Below are positions 45,164 to 53,509 of a stretch of 64,000 nt of DNA, in pieces. The translations under genes and the position numbers were made by a program. Source of the DNA: Naasia aerilata (GTDB lineage Bacteria > Actinomycetota > Actinomycetes > Actinomycetales > Microbacteriaceae); NCBI RefSeq assembly GCF_030296595.1, contig NZ_AP027731.1, forward strand, positions 1,798,001 through 1,862,000, written 5' to 3'. The notes below the pieces were generated by a model. That model was not told the origin of the DNA, did not search any database, and saw only the letters and a program-made list of their open reading frames with translations. The number at the start of each line of letters is the position of its first letter. Position 1 is the first letter of the stretch.

Positions 45164-47046
45164 CCACCCCCACCTCCCGACGGCGACTCCGCATCGCGGC
45201 CATCGTCGCGCTGCTCCTCGTCCCGCTCGCCGTCGTCGGGCTGTTCGCCGGCGCGCTGTCCAGCATCGGCAGCGACGACGGCCGCATCCCGGCCGCCATC
45301 GTCAACGAGGACCAGCTCGTCCAGCAGACCGCCGAGGACGGGACGGAGACGCCGGTCCTCGCCGGCCGGCTCCTCGTCACCGAGCTCACGGGGAAGGACT
45401 CGTCCGCGGGTGCGGCCGGAGCCTTCGACTGGAGCATCTCCGGCAAGGACGAGGCGGCCGACGCCCTCGCGCGCGGCGACGTGTACGCCGTCCTCACCAT
45501 CCCGAAGAGCTTCTCCTCCTCGATCGTGTCCCTGTCCTCAGCCGACCCCAAGCGCGGCACCATCGCGATCACGACCGACGACGCGCACGGCTACCTGACC
45601 GGCGTGCTCACCGACGCGGTCGGCGACGGCCTCGCCGCGGTCTTCGGCAACACCATCTCGGAGAAGTTCATCGCGGGCCTCGTCGGCGGCACAGGGCAGT
45701 TCAAGGACTCGCTCGACCAGGCCGCGAGCGGCGCGGCGCAGCTGCAGTCCGGAGCCTCCGGCCTCGCCTCGGCGCTCGGTCAGCTGCGGGACGGCGCATC
45801 CGCCACCCAGCAGGGCGCGGCGCAGCTCGCGGGCGGCATCGGTCAGTACACCGGCGGGGTCTCGTCCCTGAGCTCGAACCTGGGCAGGCTGAGCGACAGC
45901 ACCGAGGGGCTGCAGGAGCTCCCGCAGGGCGTGAGCGACTACACCTCGGGCGTCTCCGGCCTGTCCCAGGCGCTCGCCGGAACCCTCGCCGGGGCGCCGC
46001 CGACCACCGACCCTGTCTTCCTCGCGCAGTTGCAGGCCATCTCCGACCAGCTCGGGCAGGTCTCCGGCGCGGGCCCCGCGCTCGTCACCGGCGCCCGGGG
46101 CGCCGCGTCGGCGCAGACCGGCATCTCCCAGCTCGCGACCGGCGCGGCCCGCCTGGACAGCGGGTCCGGCGCGCTCAGCGGCGCGACCGGCTCCCTCAGC
46201 CAGGGCCTGAGCCAGCTGGTCACCGGGCTGGACGCGTCCGCGAGCGGCGCGCAGGGTCTCGCCGGCGGCGCCGGCGACCTCGCCTCCGGCCTCACCGACG
46301 GGTCCGCCCAGGTGCCGACCTACACCGCCGAGCAGACGGAGCACATCGCGGATGTCGCCGCCTCCCCGGTCGGCCTCACGACCGAGCGCCGCCACGAGGT
46401 CAGCGACGTGCAGAGCATGGCGTCGACCCTCCTCGTGCCCGTCGGCCTGTGGATCGGCGCATTCGCGGTGTTCCTCGCGCTCGGTCTGTTCACGCGGCGC
46501 ATCCTCGCCTCGACCGCCTCCAGCTTCCGCATCACGCGGTACGCGCTCACGCGGGCGGGTGCTCTGGTGCTCGCTCAGGCGGTGCTGCTCGTCGTGCTGC
46601 TGCACGGCCTCCTCGGCGTGCCGTGGACCGCGCTGCCGGCCACCCTGCCGTTCGCGCTCCTCGTCGCCGTGACGGTCACCTGCATCCACGCCCTCCTGAC
46701 CGCGGCCTTCGGCCGGTGGGGACTCATCGTGTCGCTCGTGCTGCTCGCCCTGCAGCTCGCGTCGACCGGCGGGCTCTACCCGATCGAGGTCGTCCCGACC
46801 CCGTTCCAGGCGATCAGCCCCCTGCTGCCCGTGACGCAGGCGGTCGACGGGATGCAGTCCATCCTCACCGGCCTCGGCCCGGCACCGGTGATCGCGGCGG
46901 CGCTGCAGCTCGCGGCCTGGGCCGCGGTCACCGCCGCGCTGACCGTGTTCGCGGTGTCCCGCAAGCGCTCGGCCCGCTACCTGGGCTTCGCCCCGGCCCC
47001 GGTCCCGGCGAAGGCGGCCCACCAGCACGCGCACCTCGCGGCCTGA
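45160..47046 (+). CDS. YhgE/Pip-family ABC-2-like membrane protein
   Basis: The product has 628 residues. One N-terminal helix (IAAIVALLLVPLAVVGLFAG) is followed by an outside domain (IPAAIVNEDQL) and a long region of small-residue repeats (GASGLASALGQLRDGASATQ-like, ~190-395) typical of YhgE/Pip proteins. Five C-terminal helices end with a basic tail (SRKRSARYLGF). The family resembles ABC-2 permeases and includes phage-infection proteins. Coupling to the MMPL gene, whose tail resembles an ABC ATPase, suggests the two proteins form one exporter. GTG at 45160 overlaps the MMPL stop. Confidence 0.88.
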   Translation: MTTPTSRRRLRIAAIVALLLVPLAVVGLFAGALSSIGSDDGRIPAAIVNEDQLVQQTAEDGTETPVLAGRLLVTELTGKDSSAGAAGAFDWSISGKDEAADALARGDVYAVLTIPKSFSSSIVSLSSADPKRGTIAITTDDAHGYLTGVLTDAVGDGLAAVFGNTISEKFIAGLVGGTGQFKDSLDQAASGAAQLQSGASGLASALGQLRDGASATQQGAAQLAGGIGQYTGGVSSLSSNLGRLSDSTEGLQELPQGVSDYTSGVSGLSQALAGTLAGAPPTTDPVFLAQLQAISDQLGQVSGAGPALVTGARGAASAQTGISQLATGAARLDSGSGALSGATGSLSQGLSQLVTGLDASASGAQGLAGGAGDLASGLTDGSAQVPTYTAEQTEHIADVAASPVGLTTERRHEVSDVQSMASTLLVPVGLWIGAFAVFLALGLFTRRILASTASSFRITRYALTRAGALVLAQAVLLVVLLHGLLGVPWTALPATLPFALLVAVTVTCIHALLTAAFGRWGLIVSLVLLALQLASTGGLYPIEVVPTPFQAISPLLPVTQAVDGMQSILTGLGPAPVIAAALQLAAWAAVTAALTVFAVSRKRSARYLGFAPAPVPAKAAHQHAHLAA

Positions 47047-47063
47047 GCTCGTCCTTCTTCAGT

Positions 47064-47120
47064 CGAGGTGGCAGTAGTTGCTGCCACCTCGGCCGGGAAA
47101 GGACAACAGGTGCCACCTCG
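47064..47120 (+). repeat. Dispersed palindromic repeat R1 family (copy 2 of 3) between convergent genes
   Basis: CGAGGTGGCA at 47064-47073, TGCCACCTCG at 47082-47091 and again at 47111-47120, with CGGGAAAGG between, as in copy 1. It separates the YhgE-type gene from the convergent isomerase gene and could terminate both. Confidence 0.85.
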
Positions 47121-47147
47121 CGCGGCCGAAGTGCGCCGCGTCCGGGG

Positions 47148-47960
47148 TCAGCGCGCGGCGCGCCCTGTCGCGACTGCGGTGTGGGCGCGGGCGAACTCGA
47201 GGGTCGACCGCAGGAGCTTGACGCGCTCGTCCTCGTCCTTCAAGCGCCGCGTGTTGACCTCGGCCACGATCTGCCCGTCCCAGCCGGCACCGGCGAGCCA
47301 GGCCAGCGTCTCCGCGATCGGCTGGCTGCCCTCGCCCGGCGCCAGGTGCTCGTCGAACGCCGTCCCGTTCTCGTCGAGGAGCGGGCCGTCGCAGAGGTGG
47401 ATGTGCCGGAGGCGCGGACCCAGCTCGGTCGCCATCTCCAGCCCGTCTCGACCCGAGAGCGCCGCGTGCGAGAAGTCGAGCGTCACCGCATCGCAGTCGA
47501 GGTCCACCGGATCCCAGCCGGGGGAGTAGGCGGGAACGGTCCGGCCGCGGACCGTCCACGGGAACATGTTCTCCACTGCGACCGTGACGTCGAAGGCGGA
47601 CGCCGTGGCCCGCACATGGTCGGCGAACTCCTCGGCATAGCGGGACTGCCAGCGGAACGGCGGATGGACGACGACGGTGGATGCGCCGACCTCGCGGGCC
47701 AGCTCCGCCGAGCGGGTGAGCTTGTCCCGGGGATCACGACCCCACACGAACGGCGTGAGCAGCAGCACGGGCGCATGCACCGAGAGGATCGGAAGCTCGA
47801 AGCGGTCCGACAGGCGTGTGAGGGCGCGGGCGTCCCGAGTCCCCGGGTCCCGGGTCGCCATGACCTCGACCCCGTCGAAGCCGGCGCGGCGGGCGACCGA
47901 GAACGCGCGCTCCGTGCTCCACGGGTAGACGCACGAGGTGCTCATGCCGATCCGGATCAT
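47148..47960 (-). CDS. Sugar phosphate isomerase/epimerase-like TIM barrel protein
   Basis: The product has 270 residues. The xylose isomerase-like barrel pattern is visible: GMSTSCVYPW at strand 1, AGFDGVEVMATRD, PILSVHAPVL, STVVVHPPFRW, VTVAVENMFPW, VTLDFSHAAL, IRHIHLCDG-like RHIHLCDGPLL and GQIVAEVNTR. Glu, Asp, His and Glu residues that bind the metal in this family are present. ATG at 47960 is seven bases after a minus-strand TAGGGT -10. Members act as isomerases, epimerases or endonuclease IV; the substrate here is unknown. Confidence 0.85.
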   Translation of the reverse strand: MIRIGMSTSCVYPWSTERAFSVARRAGFDGVEVMATRDPGTRDARALTRLSDRFELPILSVHAPVLLLTPFVWGRDPRDKLTRSAELAREVGASTVVVHPPFRWQSRYAEEFADHVRATASAFDVTVAVENMFPWTVRGRTVPAYSPGWDPVDLDCDAVTLDFSHAALSGRDGLEMATELGPRLRHIHLCDGPLLDENGTAFDEHLAPGEGSQPIAETLAWLAGAGWDGQIVAEVNTRRLKDEDERVKLLRSTLEFARAHTAVATGRAAR

Positions 47961-47967
47961 CCCGTCG

Positions 47968-47997
47968 ACCCTACGTGGCTGTCCGCGGACGTACCCT
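47968..47997. promoter_or_regulatory. Back-to-back leaderless promoters
   Basis: TAGGGT on the minus strand (47973-47968) lies seven bases before the isomerase ATG, and TACCCT on the plus strand (47992-47997) six bases before the kinase GTG. Only 43 nt separate the two start codons. Confidence 0.65.
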
Positions 47998-48003
47998 CGA
48001 AGG

Positions 48004-48774
48004 GTGGACGGCTCCAACGAAACGTTCAGCAAAGCTTCACCCGGCCGAGCGCTGGCGGAAGCCGCCGGGCTCGAGTGGCTCCGCGCCGCGGAGGCGCAGG
48101 GCGGGGCGCGGGTCGTCCGCGTCCTCGGTGTCACCGCGGACGAGATCGAGCTGGAGCAGCTGGTGCCAGCACGCCCGACGCCGGATCTCGCCTTCGAGTT
48201 CGGTGCCGCCCTCGCCGCGACGCACGGCGCCGGAGCGGACGCGTTCGGTGCCGCCCCACCCGGCTGGAGCGGCCCGTACTACCTCGGCCGGCAGGAGCTC
48301 CCCGTCTCCTCGGAGCCGCGGACCTGGGGTGTCTTCTACGCCACGGACCGCGTGCTGCCCTACTTAGAGCGCGCAGAGCAGCGCGGCCACGTGGGGCCCG
48401 CTCAGGCTCGTCTGGTCCGCGACGCGTGCGTGCGCATCGAGGCCGGCGAGTTCGACGACGACGCCGTGCCCTCCCGGCTGCACGGGGACCTGTGGAACGG
48501 CAACGTCGTATGGACGGAGGACGAGGCGGTCCTGATCGACCCGGCGGCTCACGGCGGGCACGCCGAGACCGACCTCGCCATGCTCGACCTGTTCGGCTGC
48601 CCCTACCTCGAGGACATCCTTGCCGGGTACGAATCCGCCAGCCCGCTCCGGGAAGGCTTGCGCGAGCGGCTCCCGCTGCACCAGCTGCATCCGCTGGCCG
48701 TGCACGCGGCCTCGCACGGGGCCTCCTACGCCGGTCCGCTCGAGTCGGCCGCGCGCGCGGTCCTCGACCTCTGA
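48004..48774 (+). CDS. Fructosamine kinase-like protein
   Basis: The product has 256 residues from GTG at 48004, six bases after TACCCT. SNETFSKASPGRALAEAAGL fits the N-terminus of fructosamine-3-kinase family proteins, and RLHGDLWNGNVVW carries the catalytic Asp and Asn of the protein kinase-like fold, with LIDPAAHGGHAETDLAML as the metal-binding segment. The family phosphorylates ketoamines (glycated amines) to allow deglycation. Cytosolic. The upstream ATG at 47938 would overlap the divergent isomerase gene and is not favoured. Confidence 0.87.
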   Translation: MDGSNETFSKASPGRALAEAAGLEWLRAAEAQGGARVVRVLGVTADEIELEQLVPARPTPDLAFEFGAALAATHGAGADAFGAAPPGWSGPYYLGRQELPVSSEPRTWGVFYATDRVLPYLERAEQRGHVGPAQARLVRDACVRIEAGEFDDDAVPSRLHGDLWNGNVVWTEDEAVLIDPAAHGGHAETDLAMLDLFGCPYLEDILAGYESASPLREGLRERLPLHQLHPLAVHAASHGASYAGPLESAARAVLDL

Positions 48775-48836
48775 CCGATCCCCGAGGGAGCCCTCGGTAC
48801 ACTCGACGGGCAGACGCGGACGGACGGGACCTCATC

Positions 48837-50306
48837 ATCAGCGAATCGCGGACCTTCTCATTCGTCGTCGTCTCCAACCGGCTCCCGGTCGACCGGGTGG
48901 AGGGCAAGGACGGCGGCAGCTGGCAGCGCTCACCCGGCGGGCTGGTCACCGCACTCGAGCCGCTGATGAGCGTCAACGACGGCGCGTGGGTGGGCTGGCC
49001 CGGAATCGCGGACCGCGAGTTCGAGCCGTTCGAGAACGAGGGCGCCTGGCTCGTGCCGGTGTCCCTGTCCGAGCAGGACGTCGCCGACTACTACGAGGGG
49101 TTCTCGAACGACACCCTCTGGCCGCTCTACCACGACGTCATCGCCCAGCCCAGCTACCACCGGGAGTGGTGGGAGTCGTACGTGGAGGTGAACCGGCGCT
49201 TCGCGGAGGCGGCGGCGTCGGTGGCCGAGGACCTCGGCACCGTGTGGGTGCAGGACTACCAGCTGCAGCTGGTGCCCGCGATGCTCCGCGAGCTGCGGCC
49301 CGACCTCACCATCGGCTTCTTCAACCACATCCCGTTCCCGGCATACGGCATCTACTCCCAACTGCCGTGGCGGCGCCAGATCGTGCAGGGACTACTCGGC
49401 GCCGACGTCATCGGCTTCCAGCGCAACGCGGATGCGGGCAACTTCGCGCGCGCCGTCCGGCGGCTGTTCGGCTACTCGGCGAAGGGATCGGTGGTCGAGG
49501 TGCCGGCGACGGACACCGACGGGCGCCCCATCGTGCGCACCGTCATCGCCCGGCACTTCCCCATCTCCATCGATGCGTCCGCGTACGAGCGGCTGGCCGC
49601 GGATCCTGCGGTTCAGGAGCGGGCGCGGGAGATCCGCCGCGAGCTCGGCAACCCGAAGACGGTCATGCTCGGCGTCGATCGGCTCGACTACACGAAGGGC
49701 ATCGGCCACCGGATCAAGGCGTTCGGCGAGCTCCTCGAGGAGGGGCGCCTGACCGCCGAGGACGCCATCCTCATCCAGGTCGCGAGCCCGAGCCGGGAGC
49801 GGGTCGAGACGTACCGCGCGCTGCGCGACGAGATCGAGCTCGCCGTGGGCCGCATCAACGGGGACTACGGCTCCATCGGTCACGCCGCGATCAGCTACCT
49901 GCACCACAGCTATCCGAGGCCCGAGATGGTCGCGCTGTTCCTCGCCGCCGACGTCATGCTCGTGACCGCGTTGCGCGACGGCATGAACCTCGTCGCGAAG
50001 GAGTACGTCGCCAGCCGGGTGGACGACGACGGCGTCCTCATCCTCAGCGAGTTCGCGGGCGCCGCCGACGAGCTGAAGAGCGCCCTGCTCATCAACCCGC
50101 ACGACATCGACGGGATGAAGGACGCGATCCTCATCGCGATGGCGATGCCGAAGCGGGAGAGGACGGCGCGCATGCGGGCTCTTCGCCGCCGGGTGCTCGA
50201 GCACGACGTCGAGCGCTGGTCGTCCTCCTTCCTGAGTGTGCTCGCGCGCACCCGGCCTGCGGGCGCTCCGGCCCTTGAGACCCTGGACGAGGCGCACGCC
50301 GAATGA
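48837..50306 (+). CDS. otsA: Trehalose-6-phosphate synthase; start codon unusual
   Basis: About 489 residues. FVVVSNRLPVDRVEGKDG, WQRSPGGLVTALEPL, WVQDYQLQLVPAMLRELRP, FFNHIPFPAYGIYSQLPWR, LGVDRLDYTKGIGHRIKAF and ALRDGMNLVAKEYVA are GT20 hallmarks. It makes trehalose 6-phosphate from UDP-glucose and glucose 6-phosphate. No in-frame ATG, GTG or TTG exists between the preceding stop region and the first conserved strand; ATC at 48834 or 48837 is the only near-cognate codon, preceded by GGACGGGA and a TACACT -10 at 48798-48803. Either an AUC start is used or the first codon carries a sequence error. It overlaps otsB by ATGA. Confidence 0.93.
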   Translation: MSESRTFSFVVVSNRLPVDRVEGKDGGSWQRSPGGLVTALEPLMSVNDGAWVGWPGIADREFEPFENEGAWLVPVSLSEQDVADYYEGFSNDTLWPLYHDVIAQPSYHREWWESYVEVNRRFAEAAASVAEDLGTVWVQDYQLQLVPAMLRELRPDLTIGFFNHIPFPAYGIYSQLPWRRQIVQGLLGADVIGFQRNADAGNFARAVRRLFGYSAKGSVVEVPATDTDGRPIVRTVIARHFPISIDASAYERLAADPAVQERAREIRRELGNPKTVMLGVDRLDYTKGIGHRIKAFGELLEEGRLTAEDAILIQVASPSRERVETYRALRDEIELAVGRINGDYGSIGHAAISYLHHSYPRPEMVALFLAADVMLVTALRDGMNLVAKEYVASRVDDDGVLILSEFAGAADELKSALLINPHDIDGMKDAILIAMAMPKRERTARMRALRRRVLEHDVERWSSSFLSVLARTRPAGAPALETLDEAHAE

Positions 50307-51136
50307 GCAGCGTCGATTCGCGGGTCGGCTCCTCGGGCTCGGGAGTGCCCCGCGACCTGCGGGACGCGCTCGCCCAGATCGCGCGCACCGAGCGGCTGCT
50401 GGTCGCCCTCGACTTCGACGGCACCCTCGCGCCGGTCGTCGACGATCCCGGGAAGGCCCGGGCGCTGCCCGAGTCCCGCGCTGCCGCCGAGCGACTCCTC
50501 GAGGTCCGTGGCACGCGCGTCGCCCTCGTCTCCGGCCGCTCCATCGACAGCCTCGAGGAGGTCGCCGGGATGAGCGACGAGACCCTCCTCGTGGGCTCGC
50601 ACGGCGTCGAGCTGCGGCTCGACAGCCCGGACGACGTCTTCACGCTGGACGAGGACGAGCAGGACCGGCTCGGCCTCCTCGGCTCCGTGCTCGACCAGGT
50701 CGCCGACAACGTCGACGAGGTGTGGGTGGAGGCGAAGCCGGCCGGATTCGCGCTGCACACGCGCCTCGCGACGGAGAAGAGCAGCCGGATCGCGCACCTG
50801 GTGGCGCTGTCGGAGGCGCGAGCGGAGGTCAACGACCTCACCGTCCGCCGCGGCAAGGACGTGCTCGAGTTCTCCGTCCGGTCGACCACAAAGGGCGAGG
50901 CGGTGGAGCACCTGCGGCGCTACACCTCGTCCACCGCCGTCTTCTACGCGGGCGACGACGTGACCGACGAGGACGCCTTCGAGGCGCTCGGCTCGGGCGA
51001 CCTCGGCGTCAAGATCGGCTCGGGAACGACGGTCGCCGACCATCGGGTCGAGGGGCCGGAGGACTTCGCCCACGTCCTCACCCTCCTGGCCGACCTCCGC
51101 GAGGCGTGGTCCGAGGAGCGCCCCCAGTCCAACTGA
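50303..51136 (+). CDS. otsB: Trehalose-6-phosphate phosphatase
   Basis: The product has 277 residues. LLVALDFDGTLAPVVDDP is the HAD motif 1 with nucleophile Asp; VALVSGRSIDSLEEVAG is motif 2; GKDVLEFSVRSTTKGEAV and YAGDDVTDEDAFEALG provide motifs 3 and 4. It removes phosphate from trehalose 6-phosphate made by the otsA product. ATG at 50303 overlaps the otsA stop. Together they supply trehalose for osmotic and drought protection. Confidence 0.95.
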   Translation: MSSVDSRVGSSGSGVPRDLRDALAQIARTERLLVALDFDGTLAPVVDDPGKARALPESRAAAERLLEVRGTRVALVSGRSIDSLEEVAGMSDETLLVGSHGVELRLDSPDDVFTLDEDEQDRLGLLGSVLDQVADNVDEVWVEAKPAGFALHTRLATEKSSRIAHLVALSEARAEVNDLTVRRGKDVLEFSVRSTTKGEAVEHLRRYTSSTAVFYAGDDVTDEDAFEALGSGDLGVKIGSGTTVADHRVEGPEDFAHVLTLLADLREAWSEERPQSN

Positions 51137-51152
51137 CCCGTCCCTCTCCGGC

Positions 51153-51209
51153 CGAGGTGGCAGTAGGTGCTCCTTCCCGCGCGAGGTGGCAGCAACAATC
51201 GCCACCTCG
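51153..51209 (-). repeat. Dispersed palindromic repeat R1 family (copy 3 of 3), inverted
   Basis: CGAGGTGGCA at 51153-51162 and 51182-51191 and GCCACCTCG at 51201-51209. Its complement aligns along the whole length with copies 1 and 2, including the GGGAA segment. It lies between convergent otsB and the DoxX-like gene. Confidence 0.85.
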
Positions 51210-51215
51210 CGGGCG

Positions 51216-51614
51216 TCAGGAGCGCCGGGGGAGGGTCGCCGCGAGCAGCGCGGCCAGTACCACCTGGCCGAGGAGGCGGGGCCAGAAGGGGATCGCGAGG
51301 CGGCCGAACGTCTCCGGATGCGCCGCGGCGTAGGCGTTCGCGGGGAACACCGCAGCGAGGAACGCGATGAGGGCGGCCGCCGCAGGTCGGGACACCGGCG
51401 GCACCAGGAGGCCCGCGCCGCCCGCGAGCTCGCACACGCCGGTGAGCAGCACGAGGCGATCAGGGGTCCGCGGATCGCGTCCGCGCAGCGCGGGCGGGAT
51501 CATCCGCCCCATCACCTTCCGCGGCCCGGGACGGAAGTGGGCGACGCCCATGAAGAGGAACACCCCGGCGAGCACGACTCGCAGGCCCCGCTGCACCGCA
51601 TCCCGTCCGCCCAC
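51216..51614 (-). CDS. DoxX-like membrane protein
   Basis: The product has 132 residues with four hydrophobic segments (VVLAGVFLFMGVAHF, LTGVCELAGGAGLLV, AALIAFLAAVFPANAY, LLGQVVLAALLAATL). The motif GVAHF followed by GVCELAGGAGLL is typical of DoxX/DoxD-like four-helix proteins. Some members take part in thiosulfate oxidation or redox homeostasis; the role here is unknown. Starts at GTG 51614. It converges on otsB with repeat copy 3 between. Confidence 0.82.
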   Translation of the reverse strand: MGGRDAVQRGLRVVLAGVFLFMGVAHFRPGPRKVMGRMIPPALRGRDPRTPDRLVLLTGVCELAGGAGLLVPPVSRPAAAALIAFLAAVFPANAYAAAHPETFGRLAIPFWPRLLGQVVLAALLAATLPRRS

Positions 51615-51743
51615 CCCGCGATCCTGTCACGGCTACCGCGGGTGAAACCGCCATCCCGCCCCTGTTCTAACACCCGCCGGAGGCCGGTTTCTCCCGCGCA
51701 TCGGGCGGGATCCGAACCGGGCCGGAGGGCCGTCGCGCCGCGG

Positions 51744-51749
51744 TAATCT
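51744..51749 (+). promoter_or_regulatory. -10 element of ilvD (leaderless)
   Basis: TAATCT ends six bases before the GTG at 51756, so the message would begin at or next to the start codon. This leaves no room for a leader-peptide attenuator. Confidence 0.7.
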
Positions 51750-51755
51750 CGTTAC

Positions 51756-53465
51756 GTGTCCGAAACAGTGCAGGGCGAGCCCGACATCAAGCCGCGATCC
51801 CGGATCGTCACCGACGGAATCGAGGCGATGACCTCACGCGGGATGCTCCGCGCCGTCGGCATGGGCGACGCCGACTGGGACAAGCCGCAGATCGGCATCG
51901 CGAGCTCGTGGAACGAGATCACGCCGTGCAACCTCTCGCTCGACCGCCTCGCGCAGGCGGCGAAGGAGGGCGTGCACTCCGGCGGCGGCTACCCGCTGCA
52001 GTTCGGCACGATCAGCGTCTCCGACGGCATCTCGATGGGCCACGAGGGGATGCACTTCTCCCTCGTCTCCCGCGAGGTCATCGCCGACAGCGTCGAGACC
52101 GTCATGCAGGCCGAGCGCCTCGACGGCACCGTGCTGCTCGCCGGCTGCGACAAGAGCCTCCCCGGCATGCTCATGGCCGCCGCGCGCCTCGACCTCGCCG
52201 CCGTCTTCGTCTACGCCGGCTCGATCGCGCCGGGCTGGGTCCGGCTCTCGGACGGCACCGAGAAGAACATCACGATCATCGACTCGTTCGAGGCGGTCGG
52301 CGCGGTCAAGGCCGGGACGATGAGCGACGCGGACGCGAAGGCGATCGAGTGCAACTTCGCGCCCGGCGAGGGCGCGTGCGGCGGCATGTACACCGCCAAC
52401 ACCATGGCGTCCGTCGCCGAGGCCCTCGGCATGAGCCTCCCCGGCTCCGCGTCGCCGCCCTCCGCGAACCGCCGCCGCGACTACTACGCCCACCGCAGCG
52501 GCGAGGCCGTGGTCGAGATGCTTCGCAAGGGTCTCACCGCGCGGGACATCCTCACCAAGGAGGCGTTCGAGAACGCCATCGCGGTCGGCATGGCGCTCGG
52601 CGGCTCCACCAACATCGTGCTGCACCTCCTCGCGATCGCGCACGAGGCCGAGGTCGAACTGAGCCTCGACGACTTCAACCGCATCGGGGCCAAGGTTCCG
52701 CACATCGGAGACCTCAAGCCGTTCGGCAAGTACGTGATGAACGACGTGGACCGCCTCGGCGGCCTGCCCGTGCTCATGAAGGCGCTGCTCGAGGCCGGCC
52801 TCATGCACGGCGACGCGATGACGGTGACCGGCAAGACGCTCGCCGAGAACCTCGCCGAGATGGACATCGCGCCGCTCGACGGCGAGGTCCTCCGCACGCT
52901 CGACAACCCGATCCACGCCACGGGCGGCCTCACCATCCTCAGCGGCACCTTCGCCCCGGAGGGCGCGGTCGTGAAGACGGCCGGATTCGACGCCGAGGTG
53001 TTCGAAGGCCCCGCGAAGGTCTTCGAGCGGGAGCGCGCCGCCATGGACGCCCTCACGAACGGCGAGATCCAGGCCGGCGACGTCGTCGTCATCCGCTACG
53101 AGGGCCCGAAGGGCGGCCCGGGGATGCGCGAGATGCTCGCCATCACCGCCGCCATCAAGGGCGCAGGACTCGGCAAGGATGTACTACTCTTGACCGACGG
53201 CAGATTCTCAGGCGGCACAACCGGCCTGTGCATCGGCCACATAGCACCCGAAGCGGTGGACGCTGGTCCCATCGCCTTCGTGCGCGATGGTGATCTGATA
53301 CGGGTCGATATCGCCGCTCGCTCGATCGACCTACTGGTCGATGCAGCCGAGCTCGAAGCCAGGGCCGAGAACTGGGCCCCGCTCCCTCCGCGCTATACCC
53401 GTGGCGTCCTCGCGAAGTACTCCAAGCTCGTCCGCTCCGCGGCGTACGGAGCCGTCACGGGGTAG
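51756..53465 (+). CDS. ilvD: Dihydroxy-acid dehydratase
   Basis: The product has 569 residues. [36 protein letters not shown] and [15 protein letters not shown] hold the Fe-S and metal-binding cysteines; [20 protein letters not shown] is the C-terminal signature. It converts dihydroxy acids to the 2-keto acids in valine and isoleucine synthesis. GTG at 51756 is placed by the -10 element. Codon use changes abruptly from about 53172 to 53400 (GTA, CTA, TTG, AGA, TCA, ACA, ATA codons) although the protein stays conserved. ilvB, ilvN and ilvC follow in order. Confidence 0.97.
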   Translation: MSETVQGEPDIKPRSRIVTDGIEAMTSRGMLRAVGMGDADWDKPQIGIASSWNEITPCNLSLDRLAQAAKEGVHSGGGYPLQFGTISVSDGISMGHEGMHFSLVSREVIADSVETVMQAERLDGTVLLAGCDKSLPGMLMAAARLDLAAVFVYAGSIAPGWVRLSDGTEKNITIIDSFEAVGAVKAGTMSDADAKAIECNFAPGEGACGGMYTANTMASVAEALGMSLPGSASPPSANRRRDYYAHRSGEAVVEMLRKGLTARDILTKEAFENAIAVGMALGGSTNIVLHLLAIAHEAEVELSLDDFNRIGAKVPHIGDLKPFGKYVMNDVDRLGGLPVLMKALLEAGLMHGDAMTVTGKTLAENLAEMDIAPLDGEVLRTLDNPIHATGGLTILSGTFAPEGAVVKTAGFDAEVFEGPAKVFERERAAMDALTNGEIQAGDVVVIRYEGPKGGPGMREMLAITAAIKGAGLGKDVLLLTDGRFSGGTTGLCIGHIAPEAVDAGPIAFVRDGDLIRVDIAARSIDLLVDAAELEARAENWAPLPPRYTRGVLAKYSKLVRSAAYGAVTG

Positions 53466-53509
53466 TCGCTCCTCCCTTTCGCTCTCCATCGTTCCGCTAA
53501 GGATCATCC

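Noticed and set aside
47938..48003. ATG at 47938 as start of the fructosamine kinase-like gene
   Set aside because: It overlaps the divergent isomerase gene and adds non-conserved residues; a -10 element points to GTG at 48004.
51650..51755. Leader-peptide attenuator or riboswitch upstream of ilvD
   Set aside because: TAATCT six bases before the GTG implies no leader RNA, and no run of branched-chain codons was found.
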